The notes: a model not told the origin generated them from the sequence alone. DNA of 64,000 bases from Companilactobacillus jidongensis (GCF_003946575.1 NZ_RHOP01000001.1:186001-250000); one strand, 5' to 3'; positions 27,694 through 37,126 are shown, counted from the first letter of the stretch. Made by a program: numbers and translations.

Positions 27694-28425
27694 CTAATCA
27701 CTCAATTTTTCTAAAAATTTCCATTCTCGATTATTCAAATTCAAAACAACATTATCCAATAAATATTCATGTATAAGATCTAAGGCTTCTTTATCAGTCT
27801 CTTTAAATTGGGCAATTCTCTGAGACATATTAATTAGTTCATCCTTGATTCCATTCTTAAATTGAAAATTATAACTATTGGAATGTAGGAATACTAAAGC
27901 AGATACCATAGCTGTTCGTTTATTACCATTTTTGAATGCTTGAAATTTGGCAATCTTAAACCAAATATACGCTGCCTTATATGCAATAGTTGGTAATTGA
28001 TCTTCACCAAATCGTACAGAATCTCTGACCATGTCAACAGTATAAGCAATATGGTTTAAGTCTGAAACACCTTCAATACCATATGTTCCTTCTTCTTGGT
28101 ATATCGCTTGTGCATTGGTATTATATGATATCACATTCTCAACCGTCGGAGTAATTAAGGTGTCTTGTTCATATAAAAAGTTATTAATAGTTTTATCAGA
28201 ATTATGAACTTGCATCGTATATATCGATTTATTTGAAACTTTATTTAAGTTATTAATAAATCTGATTTCGTCAATATTTTTGTCAAATTCTTGAACATAG
28301 GTCTTTCTAAATATCATTAGAAACTCTTCCAGTTGCTCCTCACCTTCATAAGAATTCAAAGCCAATCCCGAAAATTTTTTCCCTTGAAATTCCATAATCT
28401 CAAACTCACCCGTTTTCTTCTTCAT
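27694..28425 (-). CDS. Fic/Doc-family protein with altered active-site motif
   Basis: Fic/Doc proteins transfer AMP or phosphate to targets, and Doc is a toxin. The C-terminal half (about residues 100-243) is Doc-like: DLNHIAYTVDMVRDSVRFG and AYIWFKIAKFQAFKNGNKRTA. The normal HPFxDGNKR core is here QAFKNGNKR: the catalytic His is Gln and the acidic residue is Asn. The roughly 100-residue N-terminal region is unfamiliar. ATG 28425 is favoured (GGGAG 5 nt upstream). A 52-residue ORF follows in the same transcript. It may be inactive, regulatory, or use different chemistry. Confidence 0.8.
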   Translation of the reverse strand: MKKKTGEFEIMEFQGKKFSGLALNSYEGEEQLEEFLMIFRKTYVQEFDKNIDEIRFINNLNKVSNKSIYTMQVHNSDKTINNFLYEQDTLITPTVENVISYNTNAQAIYQEEGTYGIEGVSDLNHIAYTVDMVRDSVRFGEDQLPTIAYKAAYIWFKIAKFQAFKNGNKRTAMVSALVFLHSNSYNFQFKNGIKDELINMSQRIAQFKETDKEALDLIHEYLLDNVVLNLNNREWKFLEKLSD

Positions 28426-28492
28426 GGATTCTCCCATTTTAACTAATTATTAACTCGATAATATATTTAGAAACCAGACAAAAACTAAGTCT

Positions 28493-29263
28493 TTAATTCT
28501 CATTACTCAAAGCCTTTTTGATGGCATCATATCGATATCCTTTGCTCATCAAATAATGAATCAACTTGGACGGATTGTCATAGCGATGTTGAACCTTATT
28601 GATCATCGCAACTAGATTTTCTTCTTCAGTGTCATCGTCACGTTCCAAGTCCAAATCATCAATTGCCTGACTCACTATATCACCGCTGTATCCTTTTTGA
28701 TACAAACTTTGCTTGAGCTTAGTCATCATCTGTTGAAAAGATTTGTGACGTTGTTTTCTAATCTGCTTACTAGCAAACTCTGTCGCATTCTCTAACAATC
28801 GGTCCTCATCAACTTCAGCCAACTTATCTTCAATGATGTTTGCTGGAACACCTTTTTGAACCATTTTTTGCTGAATAATTTTGGGACCATTAGCAGTCGT
28901 ATTCAATTGTGTATTAATAAAACTTGTCGCATAGGCTTCATCATCTAGATAATTAAGCTTTGCTAATCGTTCCATAACTGAATAGATAACTGGTGAACCA
29001 TATTCTTTCTTATACAAATAATCCCGCATTTCTTTTTCAGTTCTTAATTGGTAGCTCAAATAATTTACGGCATCACCGTATGCCTTATTAGTGTTCTCTC
29101 GCGATTCGATTTCTTTAATCTGCTTATCATCAAGTTCAACACCATTCATCAATCGAAAATCTACTAGTGTTGTTTCTCCGACTGGGAAAGCATATTCTCC
29201 ATCAAGATAAACATTGTAGCGCCCTTTTCTTTTTTGAGCTTGTATTTTAGTTACCTTTGCCAA
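28493..29263 (-). CDS. recX: Recombination regulator RecX
   Basis: RecX binds RecA filaments and limits strand exchange. The 256-residue product is built of three-helix repeats: VNYLSYQLRTEKEMRDYLYKK, LAKLNYLDDEAYATSFIN and YQKGYSGDIVSQAIDDL, ending LIHYLMSKGYRYDAIKKAL. That is the long Firmicute form. It is divergent from rlmCD with 69 bp between the starts. recA is not in the window. Confidence 0.92.
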   Translation of the reverse strand: MAKVTKIQAQKRKGRYNVYLDGEYAFPVGETTLVDFRLMNGVELDDKQIKEIESRENTNKAYGDAVNYLSYQLRTEKEMRDYLYKKEYGSPVIYSVMERLAKLNYLDDEAYATSFINTQLNTTANGPKIIQQKMVQKGVPANIIEDKLAEVDEDRLLENATEFASKQIRKQRHKSFQQMMTKLKQSLYQKGYSGDIVSQAIDDLDLERDDDTEEENLVAMINKVQHRYDNPSKLIHYLMSKGYRYDAIKKALSNEN

Positions 29264-29332
29264 TATATAATTACCTCACATGTTATACTCTAGTATAGAG
29301 TTTATCGCATATTTTAAAAAAGGAAAAATCTA

Positions 29333-30712
29333 ATGGATAACAATATAACTGAAGAACTAGCAGTGGGCGACCGTTTCCCACTTACAATCAAACGAATCGG
29401 AATCAATGGTGAAGGAATTGGTTTCTTCAAGCATGTCATCGTCTTCGTACCTAAGGCCGTACCTGAAGATGTTATCGTCTGTGAAATCACTGATGTTCAT
29501 CCAAAATTTTTGAATGGTAAAATCCACAAAATCAGAACTGAAAGTCCTTTTCGTAATCCTGAAACACCCGAACTTGCCAGTGAAGTCGGTGGATTGGAAT
29601 TCGCACATATCAAGTATGAGGATCAATTGAAATTCAAGGCTGATATTCTTCGTGAATCAATCGAAAAATACCGACCTTACGCTTACGAACACTACAATAT
29701 CAGACCAACTATCGCATCACCTCAACAAGAAAAGTACCGTAACAAGGCTCAGTTTCCAATTCAAGAAATAGATGGAAAAATTCTTTGTGGTCTTTATAAA
29801 GATGGAACACAAAAATTAGTTGATCTTGAAGAAATGCCCACGCAGATGGATCTAACTATGGAAACAATGCGTAAAATAGTTGGTATCATCAAGGAACTAG
29901 GAATTCCTGTTTACAATCCCGAAGGTAAATCTGGTATCTTGCGTATGATAGTAATTCGCCAATCAGTTGAATTCAACAAATTGCAAGTTACCTTCATCAC
30001 TCGTACCAAGAAGTTCTTAAAAGAACATCAACTAACTGAAAAAATCAAAGAACAAATTCCTGAAGTCAGTTCCATTTCTCAAAATATCAACACTGATGAT
30101 AAAGGTAGTGTCTGGGGCGACGAAACACGTCTGGTCTGGGGTGACGAATATCTTCAGGAAGACATCAATGGTTATGTCTTCAACCTGTCACCACGTGCCT
30201 TCTTACAATTGAATTCACTTCAAACTGATAAGTTGTATGACATTGCGACAAAAGCCTTGAATCCTGAAGAACGTGATATTCTTCTCGATGCTTACTGTGG
30301 TGTTGGTACGATCGGTATCACTATTGCCAAAAAAGTTAGTCATGTCTACGGAATTGAAATTATTCCCGAAGCTATCGCTGACGCTAAGAAAAACGCTGAA
30401 CTGAACGATATTGACAATGCTGATTATTACGTTGGTTCCGTGGATCAAGTTTACCCAGAACTATTAACTGATAACATTAAGCCAAATGCCGTTATCGTCG
30501 ATCCTCCACGTACCGGCTTGGATAGTAAACTAATTGACACTTTATTGCGTCATCGTCCTGAGAAGTTAGTTTACGTCTCCTGTAACCCATCAACTTTGGC
30601 CAAAGATCTAACACGTTTAACTAATAAATATCGTGTTGATTACTTACAACCAGTTGATATGTTCCCACAGACTCCTCACGTTGAAACAGTCGTCAAATTA
30701 AGTCGCAGATAA
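29333..30712 (+). CDS. rlmCD: 23S rRNA (uracil-C5)-methyltransferase, RlmCD/RumA family
   Basis: The enzyme methylates C5 of a 23S rRNA uridine using SAM. The 459-residue product has an N-terminal TRAM domain (about residues 10-65). The methyltransferase domain contains LLDAYCGVGTIGI (SAM site), IVDPPRTGLD and the catalytic Cys in YVSCNPSTLAKDL. The iron-sulfur Cys cluster found in E. coli RlmC/RlmD is not apparent between residues 65 and 150. One Gram-positive enzyme can modify two uridines, so the site is left open. Confidence 0.93.
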   Translation: MDNNITEELAVGDRFPLTIKRIGINGEGIGFFKHVIVFVPKAVPEDVIVCEITDVHPKFLNGKIHKIRTESPFRNPETPELASEVGGLEFAHIKYEDQLKFKADILRESIEKYRPYAYEHYNIRPTIASPQQEKYRNKAQFPIQEIDGKILCGLYKDGTQKLVDLEEMPTQMDLTMETMRKIVGIIKELGIPVYNPEGKSGILRMIVIRQSVEFNKLQVTFITRTKKFLKEHQLTEKIKEQIPEVSSISQNINTDDKGSVWGDETRLVWGDEYLQEDINGYVFNLSPRAFLQLNSLQTDKLYDIATKALNPEERDILLDAYCGVGTIGITIAKKVSHVYGIEIIPEAIADAKKNAELNDIDNADYYVGSVDQVYPELLTDNIKPNAVIVDPPRTGLDSKLIDTLLRHRPEKLVYVSCNPSTLAKDLTRLTNKYRVDYLQPVDMFPQTPHVETVVKLSRR

Positions 30713-30764
30713 TATCGACTGTGACATAACTATAAAATTACTCAAATTTGCAGTTTAAGCGCGC

Positions 30765-30804
30765 AAAAAAGCCTGTATTTACATAGTAAATACGGGCTAT
30801 TTTT
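30765..30804. terminator. Bidirectional terminator overlapping the ltrA stop
   Basis: AGCCTGTATTTAC pairs with TAAATACGGGCT, flanked by A- and T-runs, between convergent rlmCD and the LtrA gene. Confidence 0.9.
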
Positions 30805-31948
30805 GTGCCCAATCCCAAACTCCAATTCCTAATAGAACAACATCGATCACAACTAGCCCAATTGATATTTGAACAAGACTCATCAAGAGAATAACCACAG
30901 CGGCCAAGCCAATAACTCGAGTTTCTATATTCGACAATGGTTCTGGATTAAACAAACTCCACCTGGACAAAACTAAAAGTGAAATTAAAACTAACCCCGT
31001 AACTAACACCAAGCCTTGAAAATATATTGCTGAATATTCTTCAATCGTTCTAGCAATAAAAAATGACTGTAGTATTAAACAGGCAATCATAAATCTGTGG
31101 ATCCCTCTAAATAACGAAATAGGCCAATAATGATTGGCGATAATCTTACGTTCATCCATCATTGTGTAATAAATCATCCATGTACCGATGATACAAAGCA
31201 TGGCAAGAACAAAATGACTATAATCAACAAAATGTGCATGCTCCTCAGTCATATGTTCAATTATTCCGGCAAGTGATTCACCCAAAACGATCATCGTGAA
31301 TAATCCATAACGTTCAAGGACCGCCGAATTGAGTTCAAATGGAATCTTACGCAGGTTGAATTCTTTATCAAAATTACTGCTCTCCAACATAACTGTGCTG
31401 ATAAATATCAACAAACTAAAAATAATCATCCCTTGTTGTAAAGCTAAACTCGGTACAAAAATACTACCGATAAAGATGATTTCACCAACAACATAACTGA
31501 TCAAAAATGGTCGCGTAGTTGTTGCATGTAATGGATCACTAATCATCGTCTTCAAATATAAATACATATAGATCAACTGGTTAAACGAATATGACAAAAT
31601 AAAACCTGTGTAATTGCCTTTGAAGAAGTCTCCAGTAAATGTGGCTGTAATGGCAATTGCTACAATCTGCAGTAATGCGAAGAAAACATTCCGCAAATTA
31701 TTCTCACCATGAAGGTCAAAATAAAGTACCATGTTCGTCCAGGTATTAAAAAAGAATAGGAATAATACCCAAAAAGTTACAAAACCTGTCAAACTAAAAT
31801 GCTCTGTTAAATTTTCCACGAAACTATGAATAATAACGACGTAAATTAAATCTGAGAATAATTCAAGCCAAGATATTTTCCGATCTTGAATCGAATCAGT
31901 AATCTTTCTTGGTGCACCCCACCAAGATTTTCTCTCTTGATTGTCCAA
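30797..31948 (-). CDS. Low-temperature-requirement A (LtrA) family membrane protein
   Basis: LtrA proteins are multi-pass membrane proteins of unclear biochemical role, first tied to cold growth in Listeria. The product opens with the family signature WWGAPRKITDSIQDRKISWLELFSDLIYVV (seen as WWGAPR and SWLELFSDLIYVV), then about ten hydrophobic segments. ERYGLFTMIVLGESLAGI is the second conserved motif. The TTG at 31948 (MDNQERKSWW) has AGGGAG about 9 nt upstream. The longer ATG 32011 lies in the preceding gene's terminator and is unlikely. Confidence 0.88.
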   Translation of the reverse strand: MDNQERKSWWGAPRKITDSIQDRKISWLELFSDLIYVVIIHSFVENLTEHFSLTGFVTFWVLFLFFFNTWTNMVLYFDLHGENNLRNVFFALLQIVAIAITATFTGDFFKGNYTGFILSYSFNQLIYMYLYLKTMISDPLHATTTRPFLISYVVGEIIFIGSIFVPSLALQQGMIIFSLLIFISTVMLESSNFDKEFNLRKIPFELNSAVLERYGLFTMIVLGESLAGIIEHMTEEHAHFVDYSHFVLAMLCIIGTWMIYYTMMDERKIIANHYWPISLFRGIHRFMIACLILQSFFIARTIEEYSAIYFQGLVLVTGLVLISLLVLSRWSLFNPEPLSNIETRVIGLAAVVILLMSLVQISIGLVVIDVVLLGIGVWDWAQK

Positions 31949-31994
31949 TAAAATCAACTCCCTGATATATTTGATTTTTGACTTATTTATTATA

Positions 31995-32023
31995 CAAAAA
32001 AGGAGCGTCATTTAATACGCTCC
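31995..32023 (-). terminator. Terminator of the MerR-like gene
   Basis: Minus-strand GGAGCGT and ACGCTCC pair around an 8-nt loop, followed by TTTTTT. Confidence 0.88.
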
Positions 32024-32028
32024 AGAAT

Positions 32029-32373
32029 TTATATTTGAACTTTGCTTCTCAAATTATCTAATTTTTCTAATTGTTCTTCCAATACATGAATACTCTTTAG
32101 TTTGTCGTTTCGCTGTTTTTGGATAATTGCTAACAACATTGTCTTAGCGGACTTGTCTTCTTTTAGTAAAGCTATCATATACTTCTTGATTGTCCGATTA
32201 TCGAACCCGATATCGTGAAGAGTCATGATCATGCTCAATCGGTCAATATCTTCATCACCATATTGCCATTCACCGATAACTAATTTTACCGAATCACATA
32301 ATTGCCATTTCTCGTATTCAAGCAACAGATCCACTGGAATATTATATTTTTGACTTACTTCTTGTTTATTCAT
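32029..32373 (-). CDS. MerR-family transcriptional regulator
   Basis: The 114-residue product has a MerR-type winged helix (MNKQEVSQKYNIPVDLLLEY EKW, then YGDEDIDRLSMIMTLHDIGF) and a C-terminal coiled coil (KQRNDKLKSIHVLEEQLEKL). It has no effector domain and no conserved Cys. ATG 32373 follows GGAGG by 8 nt; a longer in-frame start at 32433 lacks one. A MerR-type promoter about 2 kb away (34425-34455) is a probable target. Its own upstream region has TTGACA with a 19-bp spacer, hinting at autoregulation. Confidence 0.82.
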   Translation of the reverse strand: MNKQEVSQKYNIPVDLLLEYEKWQLCDSVKLVIGEWQYGDEDIDRLSMIMTLHDIGFDNRTIKKYMIALLKEDKSAKTMLLAIIQKQRNDKLKSIHVLEEQLEKLDNLRSKVQI

Positions 32374-32457
32374 CAAACTATCCTCCAAAATATCTAATGC
32401 CATGATTAGATTATGGGTGTCAAGTTTGAGCATGTCTAATACCTATTTGAAACATAA

Positions 32458-33333
32458 CTAAATGCCTTTTAGGTATTTCTTGGCAAATTCAATAAACGCT
32501 GTCGTCGTTTTAGAAAAGATTTGGCCGGATTGCCAGGCTAATACACTACTCAAAATTGGTGAATCATGTAATGGAACAAACTGGAGATCATCATAGCCAT
32601 TATCTAGTTTCAAACAGAGTGCTACTCCAACCCCACTCAGCACCAACCTTGTACTGTTATAGATAAGATTGTATCTAGATACCACATTAATATCGTCCAT
32701 ATCAGCATTCAACCAATTTAGTATTTCATGATTTACCTCAACTCTAGCTGGCAAAATCAACGGATAACTTTTGACATCATCCGCTGTTACAGATTCCATC
32801 TGCGCTAATTCCGAAGACTTCTTTACTAATACTCCCCACTCTTCATCAGTACTCATTCGGACAAAGTCATATTTCCCAATTTGCACAGGCTCCATGAGGA
32901 GACCTAATTCTAATAATCCTTGACTCATTAATTCCTTGATATTTTCAGAATTACCACTATAAATATTAAAGGAAACATTGGGATGTAATTCTTGAAACAG
33001 TTTTATAGTTTTGGCTAGGTCATCAAAGCTTCGCAGTTCGCCACAACCAATTGCGATATCACCCGATAATTCTTCATTACTATGAGAAACTTCATTCTTA
33101 GTTTTTTCAGAGAGATTTACGATTTCTTGAGCTCGTCTTCGTAGCAATAACCCATCGTTAGTCAGAGAGATTCGATGTTTATTTCGTTCAAACAACTTAA
33201 CTCCCAATTCGTCTTCCAATTGCTTGAGCTGCCGCGAAAGTGTTGGCTGGGTAATATTCAATCTATCAGCAGCACGTGTAATATTCTCTTCACGAGCCAC
33301 AGCTAGAAAATATTTTAAAACCCTAATTTCCAT
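32458..33333 (-). CDS. LysR-family transcriptional regulator
   Basis: The 291-residue product has the LysR HTH (MEIRVLKYFLAVAREENITR, AADRLNITQPTLSRQLKQLE, LGVKLFERNKH) and a substrate-binding effector domain. ATG 33333 follows AGGAGAG; an upstream start at 33384 has no ribosome site. It is divergent from an aldo/keto reductase gene and probably regulates it, as is usual for LysR pairs. The ligand is unknown. Confidence 0.93.
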   Translation of the reverse strand: MEIRVLKYFLAVAREENITRAADRLNITQPTLSRQLKQLEDELGVKLFERNKHRISLTNDGLLLRRRAQEIVNLSEKTKNEVSHSNEELSGDIAIGCGELRSFDDLAKTIKLFQELHPNVSFNIYSGNSENIKELMSQGLLELGLLMEPVQIGKYDFVRMSTDEEWGVLVKKSSELAQMESVTADDVKSYPLILPARVEVNHEILNWLNADMDDINVVSRYNLIYNSTRLVLSGVGVALCLKLDNGYDDLQFVPLHDSPILSSVLAWQSGQIFSKTTTAFIEFAKKYLKGI

Positions 33334-33475
33334 AATTACTCTCCTATAGATGGATAAATGATTTTTTATAATTAATGCCTTCAAAGCATTTTTAACAATT
33401 TATTATAAGTATTGTACAACCTTTAGAATATAAATTACTATGAACCTATCAAAAACAGTTCAGGGAGAATATTAA

Positions 33476-34411
33476 ATGACTAATACAAACTTACCAAAAG
33501 TAGCACTAGGAACATGGGCCTGGGGATCACAAGATGTCTTCGGTGACGCCTTAACAACATCTGACTTAAAGCCAGTCGTCGATGCTGCAATGAATTCTGG
33601 TTTAAACCTCTGGGATACAGCAACTGCCTACGGAATGGGCATTTCAGAAAACTTTGTTGGTGAATTACTGAAGGATTACAAGCGTGAAGACTATATCCTT
33701 TCAACCAAGTTCACACCACAAATGGCCGACAACAGTGACACACCCGTCGCCAATATGTTAGAAGCAAGTTTGAAACGATTGAACACTGACTACATTGATA
33801 TTTACTGGATCCATAATCCAGCTGACGTTAAAAAATGGACACCACAATTGATTCCCTTAGTTAAGAGCGGCAAGATCAAACGTGTCGGCGTTTCAAATCA
33901 CAACCTTGATGAAATCAAATTAGCAAATAGTATCCTACAACCAGAAGGTATCAGTATTTCAGCTATTCAAAATCACTACAGCCTGTTATATCGTTCATCT
34001 GAAGAAGCTGGTATTATCGATTATTGTAACGAAAACAACATTGACTTCTTCTCATACATGGTTTTGGAACAAGGTGCACTCAGTGGCAGATATAACACTA
34101 AGAACCCACTACCCGCTGGTAGTGCTAGAGCTGACAAATATAACAAGATGTTGCCAGAACTAGAAGCTCTTACAAACGGGCTAACTGGAATTGGTAAAAA
34201 GTACAATGCCTCTGCTGCACAGATTGCTGAGGCCTGGGCTATCAACAAAAACACCCTACCAATTATCGGTGTAACTAAAGAAAAATACATTGCTGAAACA
34301 AAGCAAGCTACTAATATTCAATTGACTAATGATGAGATCACACAACTTGAATCATTAGCCGATGCAACTACCGTTGAAACAAAAGGTTCATGGGAAAGTC
34401 ATATGGAATAA
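33476..34411 (+). CDS. Aldo/keto reductase (LysR-divergent)
   Basis: This 311-residue AKR shows LWDTATAYGMGISENFVGE (catalytic Asp, Tyr), ILSTKFTP (Lys), DIYWIHNP (His), VGVSNHN and PIIGVTKEKYIAE. It is the first of two reductases flanking an amidohydrolase. A possible promoter TTGTAC-N18-TACTAT lies in the divergent region. The substrate is unknown; the trio may handle reactive or aromatic carbonyl compounds, which is inference. Confidence 0.92.
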   Translation: MTNTNLPKVALGTWAWGSQDVFGDALTTSDLKPVVDAAMNSGLNLWDTATAYGMGISENFVGELLKDYKREDYILSTKFTPQMADNSDTPVANMLEASLKRLNTDYIDIYWIHNPADVKKWTPQLIPLVKSGKIKRVGVSNHNLDEIKLANSILQPEGISISAIQNHYSLLYRSSEEAGIIDYCNENNIDFFSYMVLEQGALSGRYNTKNPLPAGSARADKYNKMLPELEALTNGLTGIGKKYNASAAQIAEAWAINKNTLPIIGVTKEKYIAETKQATNIQLTNDEITQLESLADATTVETKGSWESHME

Positions 34412-34424
34412 TTGCTTTTTTCTA

Positions 34425-34455
34425 TTGGCTTGAAGTTAACTTCAAGGTATATCAT
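34425..34455 (+). promoter_or_regulatory. MerR-type promoter with 19-bp spacer and perfect palindrome
   Basis: TTGGCT (34425-34430), 19-bp spacer and TATCAT (34450-34455). The perfect 18-bp palindrome CTTGAAGTTAACTTCAAG (34429-34446) fills the spacer. An over-long spacer with an embedded operator is the hallmark of MerR-activated promoters. Confidence 0.82.
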
Positions 34456-34484
34456 GTTAAGTATTGAAGGGAGTAACTAATCAT

Positions 34485-35390
34485 ATGACTAAAATTGACG
34501 TATTCGCACATGTACTACCTGTAAATTTTTACAATCGTATGCAAAAATTTGATAATAATTTATTAGCTAAGAATCCTTATTTACACAATGATGTACTAAC
34601 TAATATTGAGAAAATAAAGGCTGGCTTAGCCTCTGATGTTAAACAAGTTATTTCCAATGTGAATCTAAACCCTGAAGACTACGTTGATGACAAAACGTCA
34701 GTTGAGTTGTGTCGTCATGCTAATGAGGAACTGATTTCCATGGTAAAAGATAATGATATTTTCGTATCTGCGGTAGCGATGTTGCCCATGAACTCAGTCT
34801 CTGAAGCTATAAAAATTATTAACGAACAAGTAGTTAGAAATGACGAACTAATTGGCGTTCAACTCTTTACTAGAGCTCTAAACAAACCAATCACTTCCGA
34901 TGAATACGAACCAATTTTTGCTAAATTAAATGAATTGAACATTCCGATCTGGTTGCATCCAGTCTTTGATGAATCTCGCAACGACAACAATATTACTTTC
35001 AGTTGGGAATATGAATTAACACAGGCAATGTACAATATCGTCAAAAAAGGCTATTTCCAAAAATACCCTGACTTAAAAGTTATCGTCCATCATGCTGGTG
35101 CCATGATTCCTTTCTTCTCACAACGTATCAAATATACGATGTCTGAAACTGAATACAAAGACTTCAAAAAGTTCTATGTTGATACTGCCCTACTCGGAAA
35201 TTCTAAGGCACTAGAATTAACCGTCGACTTCTTTGGAGCCAGTCACGTATTGTTTGGAACAGATGCTCCGTTTGGCATTCCGCCTTATGGTGCAACCGAT
35301 GAAATCGTATCTGCCATCGATAAGATGAACATTTCCGCAGATCAAAAAAATATGATTTATACAAATAACTTAAAAAATATACTTAAATAA
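34485..35390 (+). CDS. Amidohydrolase (metal-dependent, ACMSD-like)
   Basis: The 301-residue product belongs to the amidohydrolase-2 class that includes ACMSD and related decarboxylases. It starts MTKIDVFAHVLP (a metal-site HxH is reduced here to FAH). It has IWLHPVFDE, VIVHHAGAMIPFF and the C-terminal metal Asp in VLFGTDAPFG. Replacement of the first HxH resembles some family members, so activity needs testing. ATG 34485 follows GAAGGGAG. It is co-transcribed with the next reductase (14-nt gap) from the MerR-type promoter. Confidence 0.85.
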   Translation: MTKIDVFAHVLPVNFYNRMQKFDNNLLAKNPYLHNDVLTNIEKIKAGLASDVKQVISNVNLNPEDYVDDKTSVELCRHANEELISMVKDNDIFVSAVAMLPMNSVSEAIKIINEQVVRNDELIGVQLFTRALNKPITSDEYEPIFAKLNELNIPIWLHPVFDESRNDNNITFSWEYELTQAMYNIVKKGYFQKYPDLKVIVHHAGAMIPFFSQRIKYTMSETEYKDFKKFYVDTALLGNSKALELTVDFFGASHVLFGTDAPFGIPPYGATDEIVSAIDKMNISADQKNMIYTNNLKNILK

Positions 35391-35403
35391 AAGAAGATCA
35401 ATA

Positions 35404-36414
35404 ATGAAATATACAAAATTTGGTAACACTGGCTTAGATGTTTCAAGAATCGCCTTGGGCACTATGGGATTCGGTAATGCTTCAACTGGCATGTTTCCTT
35501 GGGCCATTGATGAAGAGAAGAGTCAAGATGTCATCAAGACAGCACTAGACTTAGGTATTAATTTCTTTGACACTGCTAATATTTATTCCCATGGAGATAG
35601 TGAAAAATTTATCGGAGATGCCTTGAAGAAATACGCTGACCGAGACGAAATAGTCCTAGCCACGAAAGTATTTTTCACACCTGAACAAAAGCCCAATTAC
35701 GCTGGCCTATCACGTAAAGCCATCATGTCTCAAATCGACCAAAGTTTAAAACGTCTTCAAACTGATTATGTTGACTTATACATAATTCACCGTTGGGATT
35801 ACAACACACCTATTGAAGAAACGATGGAAGCTCTACACGATGTCGTAAAATCTGGAAAAGCAAGATACATCGGTGCTTCTGCAATGTTTGCTTGGCAATT
35901 CGAAGAAGCTCAGGCTGTCGCAAAAGAACACGGTTGGACAGAATTTGTCTCTATGCAAAATCACATGAACTTGTTGTACCGCGAAGAAGAACGGGAAATG
36001 ATGCCACTTTGCGAAGAAAAGAATATTGCTGTGACACCATATAGTCCTCTAGCTTCTGGACGTTTGGCAAGAGACTGGACTGCCACAACCAAACGTTTTG
36101 AAACTGATAAGGTTGCTCGTTCCAAATATGATTCAACCGAAGATCAAGACGAACCAATTGTTCAACGAGTTGGTAAAATTGCTGAAAAATATGGAGTAAA
36201 ACGTGCTCAAATCGCACTTGCTTGGTTACTACAAAAACCACAAGTTGTGGCGCCAATCGTCGGTGCTACTAAAAAGAATCACCTAGTTGATGCAGTTGAC
36301 GCCTTAGACATTACCTTGAGTAAGGAAGATGTTGACTTCTTAGAAGAACCATATTTACCACACAAATTAGTCGGAGCATTTACCAAAGCTGATGCTGATG
36401 ATTACAATAGATAA
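35404..36414 (+). CDS. Aldo/keto reductase (YghZ/Tas-like)
   Basis: This 336-residue AKR begins MKYTKFGNTGLDVSRIALGT. It contains FFDTANIYSHGDSEKFIG (Asp, Tyr), VLATKVF (Lys), DLYIIHRWD (His) and the cofactor end PIVGATKKNHLVDA. Length and motifs match the larger AKR subgroup seen in detoxification and sugar metabolism. It is the second gene of the MerR-promoter operon and ends at a terminator. Confidence 0.92.
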   Translation: MKYTKFGNTGLDVSRIALGTMGFGNASTGMFPWAIDEEKSQDVIKTALDLGINFFDTANIYSHGDSEKFIGDALKKYADRDEIVLATKVFFTPEQKPNYAGLSRKAIMSQIDQSLKRLQTDYVDLYIIHRWDYNTPIEETMEALHDVVKSGKARYIGASAMFAWQFEEAQAVAKEHGWTEFVSMQNHMNLLYREEEREMMPLCEEKNIAVTPYSPLASGRLARDWTATTKRFETDKVARSKYDSTEDQDEPIVQRVGKIAEKYGVKRAQIALAWLLQKPQVVAPIVGATKKNHLVDAVDALDITLSKEDVDFLEEPYLPHKLVGAFTKADADDYNR

Positions 36415-36452
36415 AAAAATACCTCCCGAAATATTTTCGAGAGGTATTTTTT
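36414..36452. terminator. Bidirectional terminator
   Basis: AAAAAATACCTC pairs with GAGGTATTTTTT across a CGAA/TTCG inner stem, between the reductase and the convergent acetyltransferase gene. Confidence 0.92.
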
Positions 36453-36454
36453 GT

Positions 36455-36976
36455 CTACATATTCAATTCATAAGCCACACGACGGTCGTCTTCCTTAGGA
36501 CCTACGTATATAATGCCACGATACTTGAAACCAAATTTTTCAGAAACATGTTGCATTCCTTTGTTCATTTCATGTGTATCGATACGGAAATTTCTAAATC
36601 CTAAACCATAACCGATCGTAAACATATTTGACATCAAGAAGTCGCTCAAATGCTTGCCGCGATAGCCGTCACCAATAGCAACACGATGCAACGTTGCATA
36701 CTTATCAGTTGTATTATTCCAACTACCATCTTGAATAACTTCATAATGAGGATCATCTGATTGCATCAAACAAGTATAACCGACTAGCTCACCGTTAACT
36801 ATCAAGACATAGCCACGCCCTACTTGTAAATCCTCTTCAAGAACGGTACGACTAGGTTCACCATCTTGCCATTGCGGACTACCACTACCTTTGATCAAAT
36901 TCTTAGCATCGTTGATAACTTTGATAATTTGTTCTAAATCTTCATCTTGAGCTTTTCTTACAAATACATTAAACAT
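36455..36976 (-). CDS. GNAT-family N-acetyltransferase
   Basis: This 173-residue protein has the GNAT fold: N-terminal VRKAQDEDLEQIIKVINDAK, then LHRVAIGDGYRGKHLSDFL, which holds the R/Q-x-x-G-x-G/A acetyl-CoA loop in the variant GYRGKHLS, and RNFRIDTHEMNKGMQHVSEKFGF in pieces. The acceptor is unknown. It is monocistronic. Confidence 0.9.
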   Translation of the reverse strand: MFNVFVRKAQDEDLEQIIKVINDAKNLIKGSGSPQWQDGEPSRTVLEEDLQVGRGYVLIVNGELVGYTCLMQSDDPHYEVIQDGSWNNTTDKYATLHRVAIGDGYRGKHLSDFLMSNMFTIGYGLGFRNFRIDTHEMNKGMQHVSEKFGFKYRGIIYVGPKEDDRRVAYELNM

Positions 36977-37126
36977 TCAATTCACTCCCTAAACATAAAA
37001 CTCGATGTTTCTAATAATAATCTAACTTGGAATAATGTCAATTCTAGATTAATTTGACAAAACCATCTATTAATCAGATGATTGTAAAAGTCGTATTTTT
37101 TACATATATAAGGAAGTGCATCGTTA

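Noticed and set aside
26859-28425. Genomic island or prophage remnant around the Fic-like gene
   Set aside because: No integrase, direct repeats or tRNA are seen, and flanking genes are ordinary chromosomal ones. There is no clear sign of transfer.
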